Below, in pieces: positions 47,201-59,699 of a stretch of 64,000 bases of DNA. Source of the DNA: Diorhabda sublineata (lineage: Eukaryota > Arthropoda > Insecta > Coleoptera > Chrysomelidae). A program made the translations under genes and the position numbers. The stretch lies in contig NC_079482.1 of NCBI RefSeq assembly GCF_026230105.1, forward strand, positions 248,001-312,000, written 5' to 3'. The notes beneath the pieces were generated by a model. It ran no database searches, was not told where the DNA came from, and worked only from the letters and a program-made list of their open reading frames with translations. Position 1 is the first letter of the stretch. Every line of letters begins with the position of its first letter.

Positions 47201-50200
47201 GTATTTGACGTTCTAACTGACCTTTCAACGGCTACCGTTAGTAACCAAAAATTAAGATTACAAAAAAGAAGAGAATGAACGTCACTCGTCACTTGTCAAT
47301 GGATGGAGGGAAGTATTTGTCGTTCTAACTGACCTTTCAACGGCTACCGTTGGTTCCAAAAATTAAGATTTCAAAAATGAAGAGAATGAACGTCACTCGT
47401 CACTTGTCAATGGATGGAGGGAAGTATTTGACGTTCTAACTGACCTTTCAACAGCTACCGTTAGTAACCAAAAATTAAGATTATAAAAAAGAAGAGAATG
47501 AACGTCACTCGTCACTTGTCAATGGATGGAGGGAAGTATTTGTCGTTCTAACTGACCTTTCAACGGCTACCGTTGGTTCCAAAAATTAAGATTTCAAAAA
47601 TGAAGAGAATGAACGTCACTCGTCACTTGTCAATGGATGGAGGGAAGTATTTGACGTTCTAACTGACCTTTCAACAGCTACCGTTAGTAACCAAAAATTA
47701 AGATTATAAAAAAGAAGAGAATGAACGTCACTCGTCACTTGTCAATGGATGGAGGGAAGTATTTGACGTTCTAACTGACCTTTCAACGGCTACCGTTAGT
47801 AACCAAAAATTAAGATTATAAAAAAGAAGAGAATGAACGTCACTCGTCACTTGTCAATGGATGGAGGGAAGTATTTGACGTTCTAACTGACCTTTCAACG
47901 GCTACCGTTAGTAACCAAAAATTAAGATTATAAAAAAGAAGAGAATGAACGTCACTCGTCACTTGTCAATGGATGGAGGGAAGTATTTGACGTTCTAACT
48001 GACCTTTCAACAGCTACCGTTAGTAACCAAAAATTAAGATTATAAAAAAGAAGAGAATGAACGTCACTCGTCACTTGTCAATGGATGGAGGGAAGTATTT
48101 GACGTTCTAACTGACCTTTCAACAGCTACCGTTAGTAACCAAAAATTAAGATTATAAAAAAGAAGAGAATGAACGTCACTCGTCACTTGTCAATGGATGG
48201 AGGGAAGTATTTGACGTTCTAACTGACCTTTCAACGGCTACCGTTAGTAACCAAAAATTAAGATTATAAAAAAGAAGAGAATGAACGTCACTCGTCACTT
48301 GTCAATGGATGGAGGGAAGTATTTGACGTTCTAACTGACCTTTCAACGGCTACCGTTAGTAACCAAAAATTAAGATTACAAAAAAGAAGAGAATGAACGT
48401 CACTCGTCACTTGTCAATGGATGGAGGGAAGTATTTGTCGTTCTAACTGACCTTTCAACGGCTACCGTTGGTTCCAAAAATTAAGATTTCAAAAATGAAG
48501 AGAATGAACGTCACTCGTCACTTGTCAATGGATGGAGGGAAGTATTTGACGTTCTAACTGACCTTTCAACAGCTACCGTTAGTAACCAAAAATTAAGATT
48601 ATAAAAAAGAAGAGAATGAACGTCACTCGTCACTTGTCAATGGATGGAGGGAAGTATTTGACGTTCTAACTGACCTTTCAACGGCTACCGTTAGTAACCA
48701 AAAATTAAGATTATAAAAAAGAAGAGAATGAACGTCACTCGTCACTTGTCAATGGATGGAGGGAAGTATTTGACGTTCTAACTGACCTTTCAACAGCTAC
48801 CGTTAGTAACCAAAAATTAAGATTATAAAAAAGAAGAGAATGAACGTCACTCGTCACTTGTCAATGGATGGAGGGAAGTATTTGACGTTCTAACTGACCT
48901 TTCAACGGCTACCGTTAGTAACCAAAAATTAAGATTATAAAAAAGAAGAGAATGAACGTCACTCGTCACTTGTCAATGGATGGAGGGAAGTATTTGACGT
49001 TCTAACTGACCTTTCAACGGCTACCGTTAGTAACCAAAAATTAAGATTATAAAAAAGAAGAGAATGAACGTCACTCGTCACTTGTCAATGGATGGAGGGA
49101 AGTATTTGACGTTCTAACTGACCTTTCAACGGCTACCGTTAGTAACCAAAAATTAAGATTATAAAAAAGAAGAGAATGAACGTCACTCGTCACTTGTCAA
49201 TGGATGGAGGGAAGTATTTGACGTTCTAACTGACCTTTCAACAGCTACCGTTAGTAACCAAAAATTAAGATTATAAAAAAGAAGAGAATGAACGTCACTC
49301 GTCACTTGTCAATGGATGGAGGGAAGTATTTGACGTTCTAACTGACCTTTCAACAGCTACCGTTAGTAACCAAAAATTAAGATTATAAAAAAGAAGAGAA
49401 TGAACGTCACTCGTCACTTGTCAATGGATGGAGGGAAGTATTTGACGTTCTAACTGACCTTTCAACGGCTACCGTTAGTAACCAAAAATTAAGATTATAA
49501 AAAAGAAGAGAATGAACGTCACTCGTCACTTGTCAATGGATGGAGGGAAGTATTTGACGTTCTAACTGACCTTTCAACGGCTACCGTTAGTAACCAAAAA
49601 TTAAGATTACAAAAAAGAAGAGAATGAACGTCACTCGTCACTTGTCAATGGATGGAGGGAAGTATTTGTCGTTCTAACTGACCTTTCAACGGCTACCGTT
49701 GGTTCCAAAAATTAAGATTTCAAAAATGAAGAGAATGAACGTCACTCGTCACTTGTCAATGGATGGAGGGAAGTATTTGACGTTCTAACTGACCTTTCAA
49801 CAGCTACCGTTAGTAACCAAAAATTAAGATTATAAAAAAGAAGAGAATGAACGTCACTCGTCACTTGTCAATGGATGGAGGGAAGTATTTGACGTTCTAA
49901 CTGACCTTTCAACGGCTACCGTTAGTAACCAAAAATTAAGATTATAAAAAAGAAGAGAATGAACGTCACTCGTCACTTGTCAATGGATGGAGGGAAGTAT
50001 TTGACGTTCTAACTGACCTTTCAACGGCTACCGTTAGTAACCAAAAATTAAGATTACAAAAAAGAAGAGAATGAACGTCACTCGTCACTTGTCAATGGAT
50101 GGAGGGAAGTATTTGACGTTCTAACTGACCTTTCAACAGCTACCGTTAGTAACCAAAAATTAAGATTATAAAAAAGAAGAGAATGAACGTCACTCGTCAC

Positions 50201-51763
50201 TTGTCAATGGATGGAGGGAAGTATTTGACGTTCTAACTGACCTTTCAACAGCTACCGTTAGTAACCAAAAATTAAGATTATAAAAAAGAAGAGAATGAAC
50301 GTCACTCGTCACTTGTCAATGGATGGAGGGAAGTATTTGACGTTCTAACTGACCTTTCAACGGCTACCGTTAGTAACCAAAAATTAAGATTATAAAAAAG
50401 AAGAGAATGAACGTCACTCGTCACTTGTCAATGGATGGAGGGAAGTATTTGACGTTCTAACTGACCTTTCAACGGCTACCGTTAGTAACCAAAAATTAAG
50501 ATTACAAAAAAGAAGAGAATGAACGTCACTCGTCACTTGTCAATGGATGGAGGGAAGTATTTGTCGTTCTAACTGACCTTTCAACGGCTACCGTTGGTTC
50601 CAAAAATTAAGATTTCAAAAATGAAGAGAATGAACGTCACTCGTCACTTGTCAATGGATGGAGGGAAGTATTTGACGTTCTAACTGACCTTTCAACAGCT
50701 ACCGTTAGTAACCAAAAATTAAGATTATAAAAAAGAAGAGAATGAACGTCACTCGTCACTTGTCAATGGATGGAGGGAAGTATTTGACGTTCTAACTGAC
50801 CTTTCAACGGCTACCGTTAGTAACCAAAAATTAAGATTATAAAAAAGAAGAGAATGAACGTCACTCGTCACTTGTCAATGGATGGAGGGAAGTATTTGAC
50901 GTTCTAACTGACCTTTCAACGGCTACCGTTAGTAACCAAAAATTAAGATTACAAAAAAGAAGAGAATGAACGTCACTCGTCACTTGTCAATGGATGGAGG
51001 GAAGTATTTGTCGTTCTAACTGACCTTTCAACGGCTACCGTTGGTTCCAAAAATTAAGATTTCAAAAATGAAGAGAATGAACGTCACTCGTCACTTGTCA
51101 ATGGATGGAGGGAAGTATTTGACGTTCTAACTGACCTTTCAACAGCTACCGTTAGTAACCAAAAATTAAGATTATAAAAAAGAAGAGAATGAACGTCACT
51201 CGTCACTTGTCAATGGATGGAGGGAAGTATTTGACGTTCTAACTGACCTTTCAACGGCTACCGTTAGTAACCAAAAATTAAGATTATAAAAAAGAAGAGA
51301 ATGAACGTCACTCGTCACTTGTCAATGGATGGAGGGAAGTATTTGACGTTCTAACTGACCTTTCAACGGCTACCGTTAGTAACCAAAAATTAAGATTACA
51401 AAAAAGAAGAGAATGAACGTCACTCGTCACTTGTCAATGGATGGAGGGAAGTATTTGACGTTCTAACTGACCTTTCAACGGCTACCGTTAGTAACCAAAA
51501 ATTAAGATTATAAAAAAGAAGAGAATGAACGTCACTCGTCACTTGTCAATGGATGGAGGGAAGTATTTGACGTTCTAACTGACCTTTCAACGGCTACCGT
51601 TAGTAACCAAAAATTAAGATTACAAAAAAGAAGAGAATGAACGTCACTCGTCACTTGTCAATGGATGGAGGGAAGTATTTGACGTTCTAACTGACCTTTC
51701 AACGGCTACCGTTAGTAACCAAAAATTAAGATTACAAAAAAGAAGAGAATGAACGTCACTCGT
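41281..51763. repeat. 112-bp satellite, about 94 copies (10.5 kb)
   Basis: CGTTCTAACTGACC recurs every 112 bases (111 in one variant). Three marks vary: CAACGGCT or CAACAGCT; GATTATAAA or GATTACAAA; and a 111-base form with GTTGGTTCC and TCAAAAATG instead of TTAGTAACC and AAAAAAG. The 111-base form occurs near 41410, 42425, 45225, 46455, 47350, 47570, 48470, 49695, 50595 and 51040. Each monomer holds the hairpin AACGG-CTA-CCGTT and the 8-base inverted pair GAACGTCA and TGACGTTC. No open frame of interest. Ends abruptly at GTCACTCG followed by unique DNA. Confidence 0.98.
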
Positions 51764-51985
51764 TGTCATTATTGTTATACTTAATAAAAAGATAAAAACA
51801 AATTTAAAGTCTAAATAAATAAACGAGTGTAGATAAGACAAAGATAAAACCAAAAACAATGTCTAAGATTTTCAAAAATGAGCAATATTATAAAAAATAT
51901 TGAACAAAAATTGATGTGCATATTTGGTATTAGGTTCAAATTAATTAAAAAATTGCGCATTTTGAATTTTCTCAATAATTTGAGA

Positions 51986-52055
51986 ATGATTAGGGTAAGT
52001 TAGGTTAGGTTAGGTTATGTTAGGATACGTTACGTTAGGTTAGTTTAGGTTAGAT
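51986..52055. repeat. TTAGG-type degenerate run
   Basis: Consecutive TTAGG, TTATG, TACG and TTTAGG variants over about 70 bases. Confidence 0.8.
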
Positions 52056-53100
52056 CAGGTTTTTTACTCAAGAAATCGATCTTTTATCATTTGTTAAAGT
52101 GTATCACCTTAGATAGATTGTTTAGGAAAGTTGGAAGTTTGTTTCAAAGCTGAACTTTTCCGATGTGACATCCTGAGGCGTGTCATTATCTAAATACGAG
52201 TTTTCTTTGACGATTCCGTCTCTAAACATTCAAAGTGATGTTTTTTCTACCACGATTTCCAGAACTTTATGAATAGGTGGGATATTTAAGCACGCCAGTC
52301 TTTGGGTTGAAACCCCAATTCCTTCTACACACCATCAGGGCTTTTGTGGGTTTTGTAATTTTTCTAATACGATGAAACAAATACCGTTTCGTTGATTAAA
52401 TTGCGTCCAATTACTCGATTCGACCCTGTACGTTAGAACTCTCGTAAAAATATAATTCAGGATATGCCCACGCCACTTTCATGTATCAGCAGTTTGTCCC
52501 GACTTTTCGTTCTTATTGAGAATGTGCTTATCTTATAAAAATCTGTTTCCATAAATAATAAAAACCTATTCAGTACTGTCAGCGACAGAAAAATCGCGTT
52601 GACCTGGAAACTAACCTCACTACACTTCCAAATGAAAATGGAAAATCACGAGGAATGTTTTCCATTCTGTTACTCGTACATTTTCAAAAATCATTCCGCC
52701 GATTATTCATCGTACATAATTTAACGCATCGGTTACGTAAATTTCAAATTTAAATTTGGAACGGCTTAATGCCAATCGTTAATTTACATATTGTAATCCG
52801 GAAAATGGGGAAATTATTATGTATATAGTGATTTAGAATAAGCAATTGACTCGTTTATTAATGGCACTTAGTATTTTATGGAAATTGTATTTTGGAATCC
52901 TCTACGTAAATCAAATCTCTTATCACCGATTTCAATAAATCTGATTCGAAAAATTATTATAATCCAACTGGTATAAGTACAAATTTATTCAGTAAATACC
53001 TCCGATAATATCGGACAAGCTTTTCAATAGTTTCTTCAAAAAAAGTTACCACCAATGGATTCAACTAGAGTACCAAAACAGACCTTGAAACTTCTGGAAA
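52056..53100. other. No gene recognised
   Basis: AT-rich sequence between the 112-bp satellite and a mariner scrap. Nothing seen. Confidence 0.5.
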
Positions 53101-53113
53101 TTCTGTGGTTTTC

Positions 53114-53284
53114 TTAGCCCCCTTCATCATTACCGCCATCTTTAAACTTTCGACTCCATCGCTCTAAAAGTTTTCCCCATACAAACGACTCATTCCCCGA
53201 TAGATTTCTGCAGTTTTCAGCCTGTAGAAAACGAATCACACTTCGTAATTCAAACTTGGCGGGAGTATCAATAATGGCGGACAT
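53114..53284 (-). pseudogene. N-terminal scrap of a mariner/SETMAR-type transposase
   Basis: The minus frame reads MSAIIDTPAKFELRSVIRFL, then RWSRKFKDGGNDEGG. This resembles the N-terminal DNA-binding part of SETMAR/mariner proteins (ID.PAK.E.R.VIRFL ... W.R.FKDGR..VHDE). The segment between is altered and no catalytic part follows. Confidence 0.6.
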
Positions 53285-53329
53285 GTTTACTTGGTTGTAG
53301 CATAACGCCGACTGACACTTGAGTGTCAA

Positions 53330-54611
53330 TAATTGCGGAGTGTGTAGTGCGCAGTCGCCTACAAGGTTTGTTGTTGTTGCGAGTAAATATTTTCAATTTA
53401 CATCGTTAAACGATTGTTGCTAGTTAAATTTTCATATAGACAAATATTGGTGTACCATTTAGAATTGACGTTTCTACGTTGCTCCAATGACAGTTATGCT
53501 CCATTTACAAAAATCGAAGCGAGTTGATTAACCTCCAAAGTCATGAGAAGCCAATATGAACTAAGTTGAACCGACGCAAGGACAAGGTTTGTAGAAACAG
53601 GTACGTAAAGGACCTAACTAAGATTTATTTCAATATTTGATAAGTGTTTGGAGCAGTTCTTGTTTGGGTAATAAGTGAGTTGATGGTTATAGTAAAACTG
53701 AGCGTGTTAAGGGCAGGGAAAGAGCTACACCCCGTATCTACGAAAAACTTTCTTTTCGACTTCTTTATTATGTTAATTTGGAGCGGGTTCAACGAAGTGC
53801 GACGATTTTTATAAGAATTACCTTGTACTTGTAGAGACATCAGAAAGTTCAAAGCAATCTGCTACATCTCACGATCTTTATACCTACTTCCGGAAACTTT
53901 TTAAAAAACTTTCTCGGGAAATATAAATTTATAGAAAGTTCGGTGTTCTCCTTATTTCCCTGAACTGTGTTTCGGCTCACATATACTTAGGAAAAGATGC
54001 CAGACCTAACCGGAATTTATGTCAGTATAAACCACAATATTTTTCCTTATTTTTGACGTCACATTATATTTCGTTCATAAAGACACACGCGAGAAATAAA
54101 ATAAAGTAACGGAAAATTACCACCTCGCTTTTATTTTTCCCAGTCTCAACGATCGTTCCTTTCGATTTAAAAATACATTTTTCTTTTATGTTTTCATCGT
54201 TGCTAAAAGTATCTCGCAACAATATATGAACTTAAATGGCGCAGATAATAGGATTATCTATCCGTGATATGGATTCTTTCAAATCAATTTATCTTCTTTT
54301 CGTCACTTTTTTATTACATTAAAATGATGATTAAAGACACTCGAAAGTTCTAGAATAAATTTTCATTGTTCGGAAATATGCAAAACGTCATCTGTTAAAA
54401 TCATTTTCATATCAATAGGGTCGAGAATAGAAAAGATTTTCCGGACTCACTCAATCATGACATAAGAACGGAGGAGATAGAGCGAGACAGAAAATATTGA
54501 GTCGAATAGTCCAGTGAATCCAATTCGTATACGTTCATTAATACATAAAACGGTTTAGGAGATACAAATACGTAAATACAGAAAAAAATACGAAGCCATT
54601 TGGAAATCTAA
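53330..54611. other. No gene recognised
   Basis: An open frame on the minus strand at 53625-53852 shows no family signal. Confidence 0.5.
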
Positions 54612-56943
54612 TTTTTTACTATATTGATCACTCCTGGTAAGTTTAATTGATTAGAACATGGAATATTTTAGGTTAACTGTCATTGCATTAAATACAGAAA
54701 AATGTTCCGTATCGATTTCAATTCGATTGATAATAAAAACAGGATGATATTCCGATTTGTTAAAACGTCGTCAAAATATGTTTTAGACACTAAAATTACG
54801 ACATTTAAAGCAGGACACCACTCAGCAATTTTGGGTATAAGTCAAGAATTTATTATGAAAAAACTGATTCGGAATTTGCCTCGCGAACAAATGAATAAAT
54901 GGACGAAATTAATAATTTTTCACTATATTGATGACTCCTGGTAAGTTTAATTGCTTAGAACATGGAATACTTTATGTTCTAAGGTTAACTGTCATTGCAT
55001 TAAATACAGAAAAATGTTCCGTATCGATTTCAATTCGATTGATAACAAAAACAGGATGATATTCCGATTTGTTAAAACGTCGTCAGAATATGTTTTAGAC
55101 ACTAAAATTACGACATTTAAAGCAGGACACCACTCAGCAATTTTGGGTATAAGTCAAGAATTTATTATGAAAAAACTGATTCGGAATTTGCCTCGCGAAC
55201 AAATGAATAAAAGGACGAAATTAATAATTTTTCACTATATTGATGACTCCTGGTAAGTTTAATTGCTTAGAACATGGAATACTTTATGTTCCAAGGTTAA
55301 CTGTCATTGTATTAAATACAGAAAAATGTTCCGTATCGATTTCAATTCGATTGATAACAAAAACAGGATGATATTCCGATTTGTTAAAACGTCGTCAAAA
55401 TATGTTTTAGACACTAAAATTACGACATTTAAAGCAGGACACCACTCAGCAATTTTGGGTATAAGTCAAGAATTTATTATGAAAAAACTGATTCGGAATT
55501 TGCCTCGCGAACAAATGAATAAATGGACGAAATTCGTAATTTTTCACTATATTGATCACTCCTGGTAAGTTTAATTGCTTAGAACATGGAATACTTTATG
55601 TTCTAAGGTTAACTGTCATTGCATTAAATACAGAAAAATGTTCCGTATCGATTTCAATTCGATTGATAACAAAAACAGGATGATATTCCGATTTGTTAAA
55701 ACGTCGTCAAAATATGTTTTAGACACTAAAATTACGACATTTAAAGCAGGACACCACTCAGCAATTTTGGGTATAAGTCAAGAATTTATTATGAAAAAAC
55801 TGATTCGGAATTTGCCTCGCGAACAAATGAATAAATGGACGAAATTCGTAATTTTTCACTATATTGATCACTCCTGGTAAGTTTAATTGCTTAGAACATG
55901 GAATACTTTATGTTCTAAGGTTAACTGTCATTGCATTAAATACAGAAAAATGTTCCGTATCGATTTCAATTCGATTGATAACAAAAACAGGATGATATTC
56001 CGATTTGTTAAAACGTCGTCAAAATATGTTTTAGACACTAAAATTACGACGTATATATCAGGATACCACTCAGCAAATTCGGTTATAAGTCAAGAATTTA
56101 TTATGAAAAAACTATAGAAAGTTTGTTATTTCGAAAGTGCGCATGCGATCGGTGGTAAACTAATTCGGAATTTGCCTGGAGTACAAATGAATAAATGGAC
56201 GAAATTAATAATTTTTCACTATATTGATGACTCCTGGTAAGTTTAATTGCTTAGAACATGGAATACTTTATGTTCCAAGGTTAACTGTCATTACATTAAA
56301 TACAGAAAAATGTTCCGTATCGATTTCAATTCGATTGATAACAAAAACAGGATGATATTCCGATTTGTTAAAACGTCGTCAGAATATGTTTTAGACACTA
56401 AAATTACGACATTTAAAGCAGGACACCACTCAGCAATTTTGGGTATAAGTCAAGAATTTATTATGAAAAAACTGATTCGGAATTTGCCTCGCGAACAAAT
56501 GAATAAAAGGACGAAATTAATAATTTTTCACTATATTGATGACTCCTGGTAAGTTTAATTGCTTAGAACATGGAATACTTTATGTTCTAAGGTTAACTGT
56601 CATTGCATTAAATACAGAAAAATGTTCCGTATCGATTTCAATTCGATTGATAACAAAAACAGGATGATATTCCGATTTGTTAAAACGTCGTCAAAATATG
56701 TTTTAGACACTAAAATTACGACATTTAAAGCAGGACACCACTCAGCAATTTTGGGTATAAGTCAAGAATTTATTATGAAAAAACTGATTCGGAATTTGCC
56801 TCGCGAACAAATGAATAAATGGACGAAATTCGTAATTTTTCACTATATTGATCACTCCTGGTAAGTTTAATTGCTTAGAACATGGAATACTTTATGTTCC
56901 AAGGTTAACTGTCATTGTATTAAATACAGAAAAATGTTCCATG
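54612..56943 (+). repeat. 312-bp tandem array, 7.4 units, each with an open frame and splice-like borders
   Basis: Units start (ATG) at 54702, then every 312 bases, with one unit of 360. Each carries a plus-strand frame of 80 codons from MFRIDFNSIDNKN to YIDDSW or YIDHSW, stop TAA; the frame is open 21 codons further upstream in most units. AATACAG stands before AAAAATG and TCCTG-GTAAGTTTAA at the end, so a 243-base block is bordered by an acceptor-like and a donor-like site with 69 bases between blocks. I recognise no family. Differences between units are mostly amino-acid-changing (K/E, W/R, LI/FV, D/H), which does not suggest selection on a protein. Confidence 0.9.
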
Positions 56944-57700
56944 GATGAAATCATTAAAAAGTTTCTTGAAATAATCACTTTGATCTGTTTTCTAGCAACG
57001 CTTTGATTTTTTGACTTACTGAGGATAAGCAACTAGTTAAATTCACTACTCTTGTCTTGCTAATGGTTATTATAAACGCTACTTCAAAACTGATCCACGT
57101 ATAACAGATTTAGGGTTCGATTTCTTTTATATTTTTTTACATACCTTCAAATAAAAAGAAGTTAAAGTATACCTAAGCTCAATCGTGTCATATATTACAC
57201 GCTATCTATTTGAATAGCTGAAATTGTAGATTTTTTTGTTGGTAGATCGTTTCTACTAACTTTTTTCCTGGCTTAACGGTGCAAAAGCGATAGATGATGT
57301 CGACATTATGAATAATTACGTTTCCTTCCCGCTTTTCTAATATGATTTATGGCCTACTCCACCTCCGATTTCCTCTTCTAAATTCGTATTTATTGATCTC
57401 CTAAATCACTTTTGGTTTATGGTTGCAATAACATCGGCCTTTTCTACTTTTTATTGTCATTTGTTGCGACGTCATGATTTTTTTTTTCACGTGCGATTTA
57501 TTGGTCGATTCAAAATTTTTTAATATTTTTAATATCTAGCTCTGCAACTAGATAATTCATAGATGTTTCCACATGTTTGTAAACATACACCAATTATCTT
57601 TTGGTTTCCGCTATTTCTATTTCTAAATTTGCATGGAAAATTTCTATAAGACAAACAAAACAAAATAAATAAAACTAAATCCATCTGCCATTTTCTTCTC
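56944..57700. other. No gene recognised
   Basis: AT-rich, beginning where the 312-bp array breaks off at ATGTTCC followed by ATGGATG. Confidence 0.5.
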
Positions 57701-58870
57701 AGACTTATAAACCATGAAAAAAAAAGATAACTCGGTTGAAAGGATGCCAAGAATTTCTGTTCTAGCTGATCTAGATCAGGAGGTCGATAAACATCCCCCA
57801 AATCCGAGTAGGAAGACATCGGATGAATGGTATCAGGGTGATTGCTGTTTAGAACGATTCCCCAGGGACACCCGATCGCGCCCAACTGTATCCAGACCTT
57901 ACTCCGGCATGTGGGGCTCTGCTGGAATGGACCGATCTTTCTCTAACCACTCGTGGATACAACCACAGTGATAAATAAAAGAAATGAAAAAAAAACAGAT
58001 AGAACACACAACAAAAACAACTCAAGTGATGATCCCTCTCTTGGAGGATGCTGGATAACCAGGAGGCAGAGATAACCCTCTGAGGCGTGGTTGCCGATGA
58101 TATCTGCGCTACCTTAACAATGTGCTAGCACCAGAGGAAGCTAGATCCAAGGCATTAAAGCATAGATCCCATAGTAGTGAAACATAAACACTTTGAACCC
58201 CAGGTTCAAAGAGGAACAGAGTTGAGACTATCCCAGCCCAAAATCCCGAAAAAAAAAGAAGCGGGCAATAGACGTAGTCTCAAGATCTAAGAAGGGCGCT
58301 TACACCAAGCTCGTTAGAATTGCTATTCAGCCAAGGATGTTCTTAGCGCGGACGAGCAAACTTCGGTTGAGGAGGCACTAGTGTTCGAGATGTTCTCTGG
58401 ATGGGAGAGATGAAGATTCAATACAGGAGCATCCACTTTTGTACGGGACTAATTCTGGTCGATTGGGAAGTACCACAGTCGGCAGAAGGTACCAAAACTC
58501 GCGGACTGGACGGAGGTCTAGTTAACTACGTGTACGGGAAAAGAAAGCATACATCCCACAATGGAAAGTCCTGATTCTGAAGGACGAAAGTAATGGTCAG
58601 CTCATTAAGGTACACCAGGTTTGGGAAAAAACAGTTCGCGGTCTAAAGGAAAATGAGGGGAACAAAGATGGTGCCAGGACCTCTAAGGAACAAGAATGAA
58701 CCTCCTATTGAAATAGAAAGTGCAAGCAACGAGACTGCTGCGGAAGATCCTCAAGCGCAACACACGTTTGGTGATTCGGATGAACCTTAGGTTTGATGGC
58801 GGGAATCAAAATACCTAATCCAGAAACCTTTGGGACTACAGGGAACATATCAAGGAACTAACCTGTAAAA
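57700..58870. mobile_element. GC-richer degenerate block, possible retroelement relic
   Basis: Base composition shifts clearly to higher GC against its AT-rich surroundings. Plus-strand open frame 57714-57971 and later pieces such as NEPPIEIESASNETAAEDP are interrupted by stops. The look is of an old retroelement 5' region or ORF1, but no motif proves it. Confidence 0.35.
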
Positions 58871-59699
58871 ACACCAAGGTAAGAAACGTGATATGTGAAA
58901 ACGAAGGTATTACACAATATTAGCTGTTGGTTTAACAATTTTTTTTTTTTATTAAAATCTTTGATTAATGTTTTCCAACATACCATCGAATAATTTTACG
59001 TTTTAAAAACAATTTATTAACGTTTGAATGGCTATTTACATCTTTAAGTCGTTGGAGGAAAATTGATGCTTCATTATCTTCTCAAAACTATTGAGTTAAT
59101 CTCTTTACTGACTTCAAAGGTTGTTTTTCAATGATATAAACGGTAGTATTTCGCAATTACTGGTATGTAGATAAAGTTTCTGAATAGTGAATACCTCGGA
59201 GCATATAAATGAACGTAGAGAGAGTTTCTAACCTGAAATATCGTCATTTATTGAATATTACGTTCTACGTCATTACTTGGTACTATAACTTTCCGATGTT
59301 TTTTATTACAAAGACAAATGATAATGTTTGAAATGATACAGTCTAAGTTTACATGATGTGTAATTATCGCAAAGATTAAGAAGTAAATGCTGGTAGTTCA
59401 GTAATTGAAGCCGGGAAATTCCAATGGTAGTAATAATCCTTGGAAGGATATGGGGAAGCGTTCGTATTTTTTTTTTTCTTTACGAGCGCGTTTTACGTCC
59501 GAAGACGTTAACACAGCAAATGGGTGGCTCTTTAATGATGGATGATAAAACGAGGTATTAAGCTGGCTCATTAGTGGATTGAGGTTTATACATATTTCGA
59601 GTTTTGCGCGTTAGAAAAAAAGTAATTTTCAAAAAATAGTATATCTGAAGTTAATGTCATATAATTAAAGTTATATGCACCGTTTGTCATTAATGAGTT
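58871..59699. other. No gene recognised
   Basis: AT-rich spacer before the large tandem repeat. Confidence 0.5.

Noticed and set aside
41281..51763. CRISPR-like array because of regular repeats.
   Set aside because: There are no unique spacers; the whole 112-base unit repeats, in an insect-type genome.
54612..56943. YIDDSW in the 312-bp units as a reverse-transcriptase YxDD box.
   Set aside because: No other reverse-transcriptase motif precedes it within the short frame and half of the units read YIDHSW.
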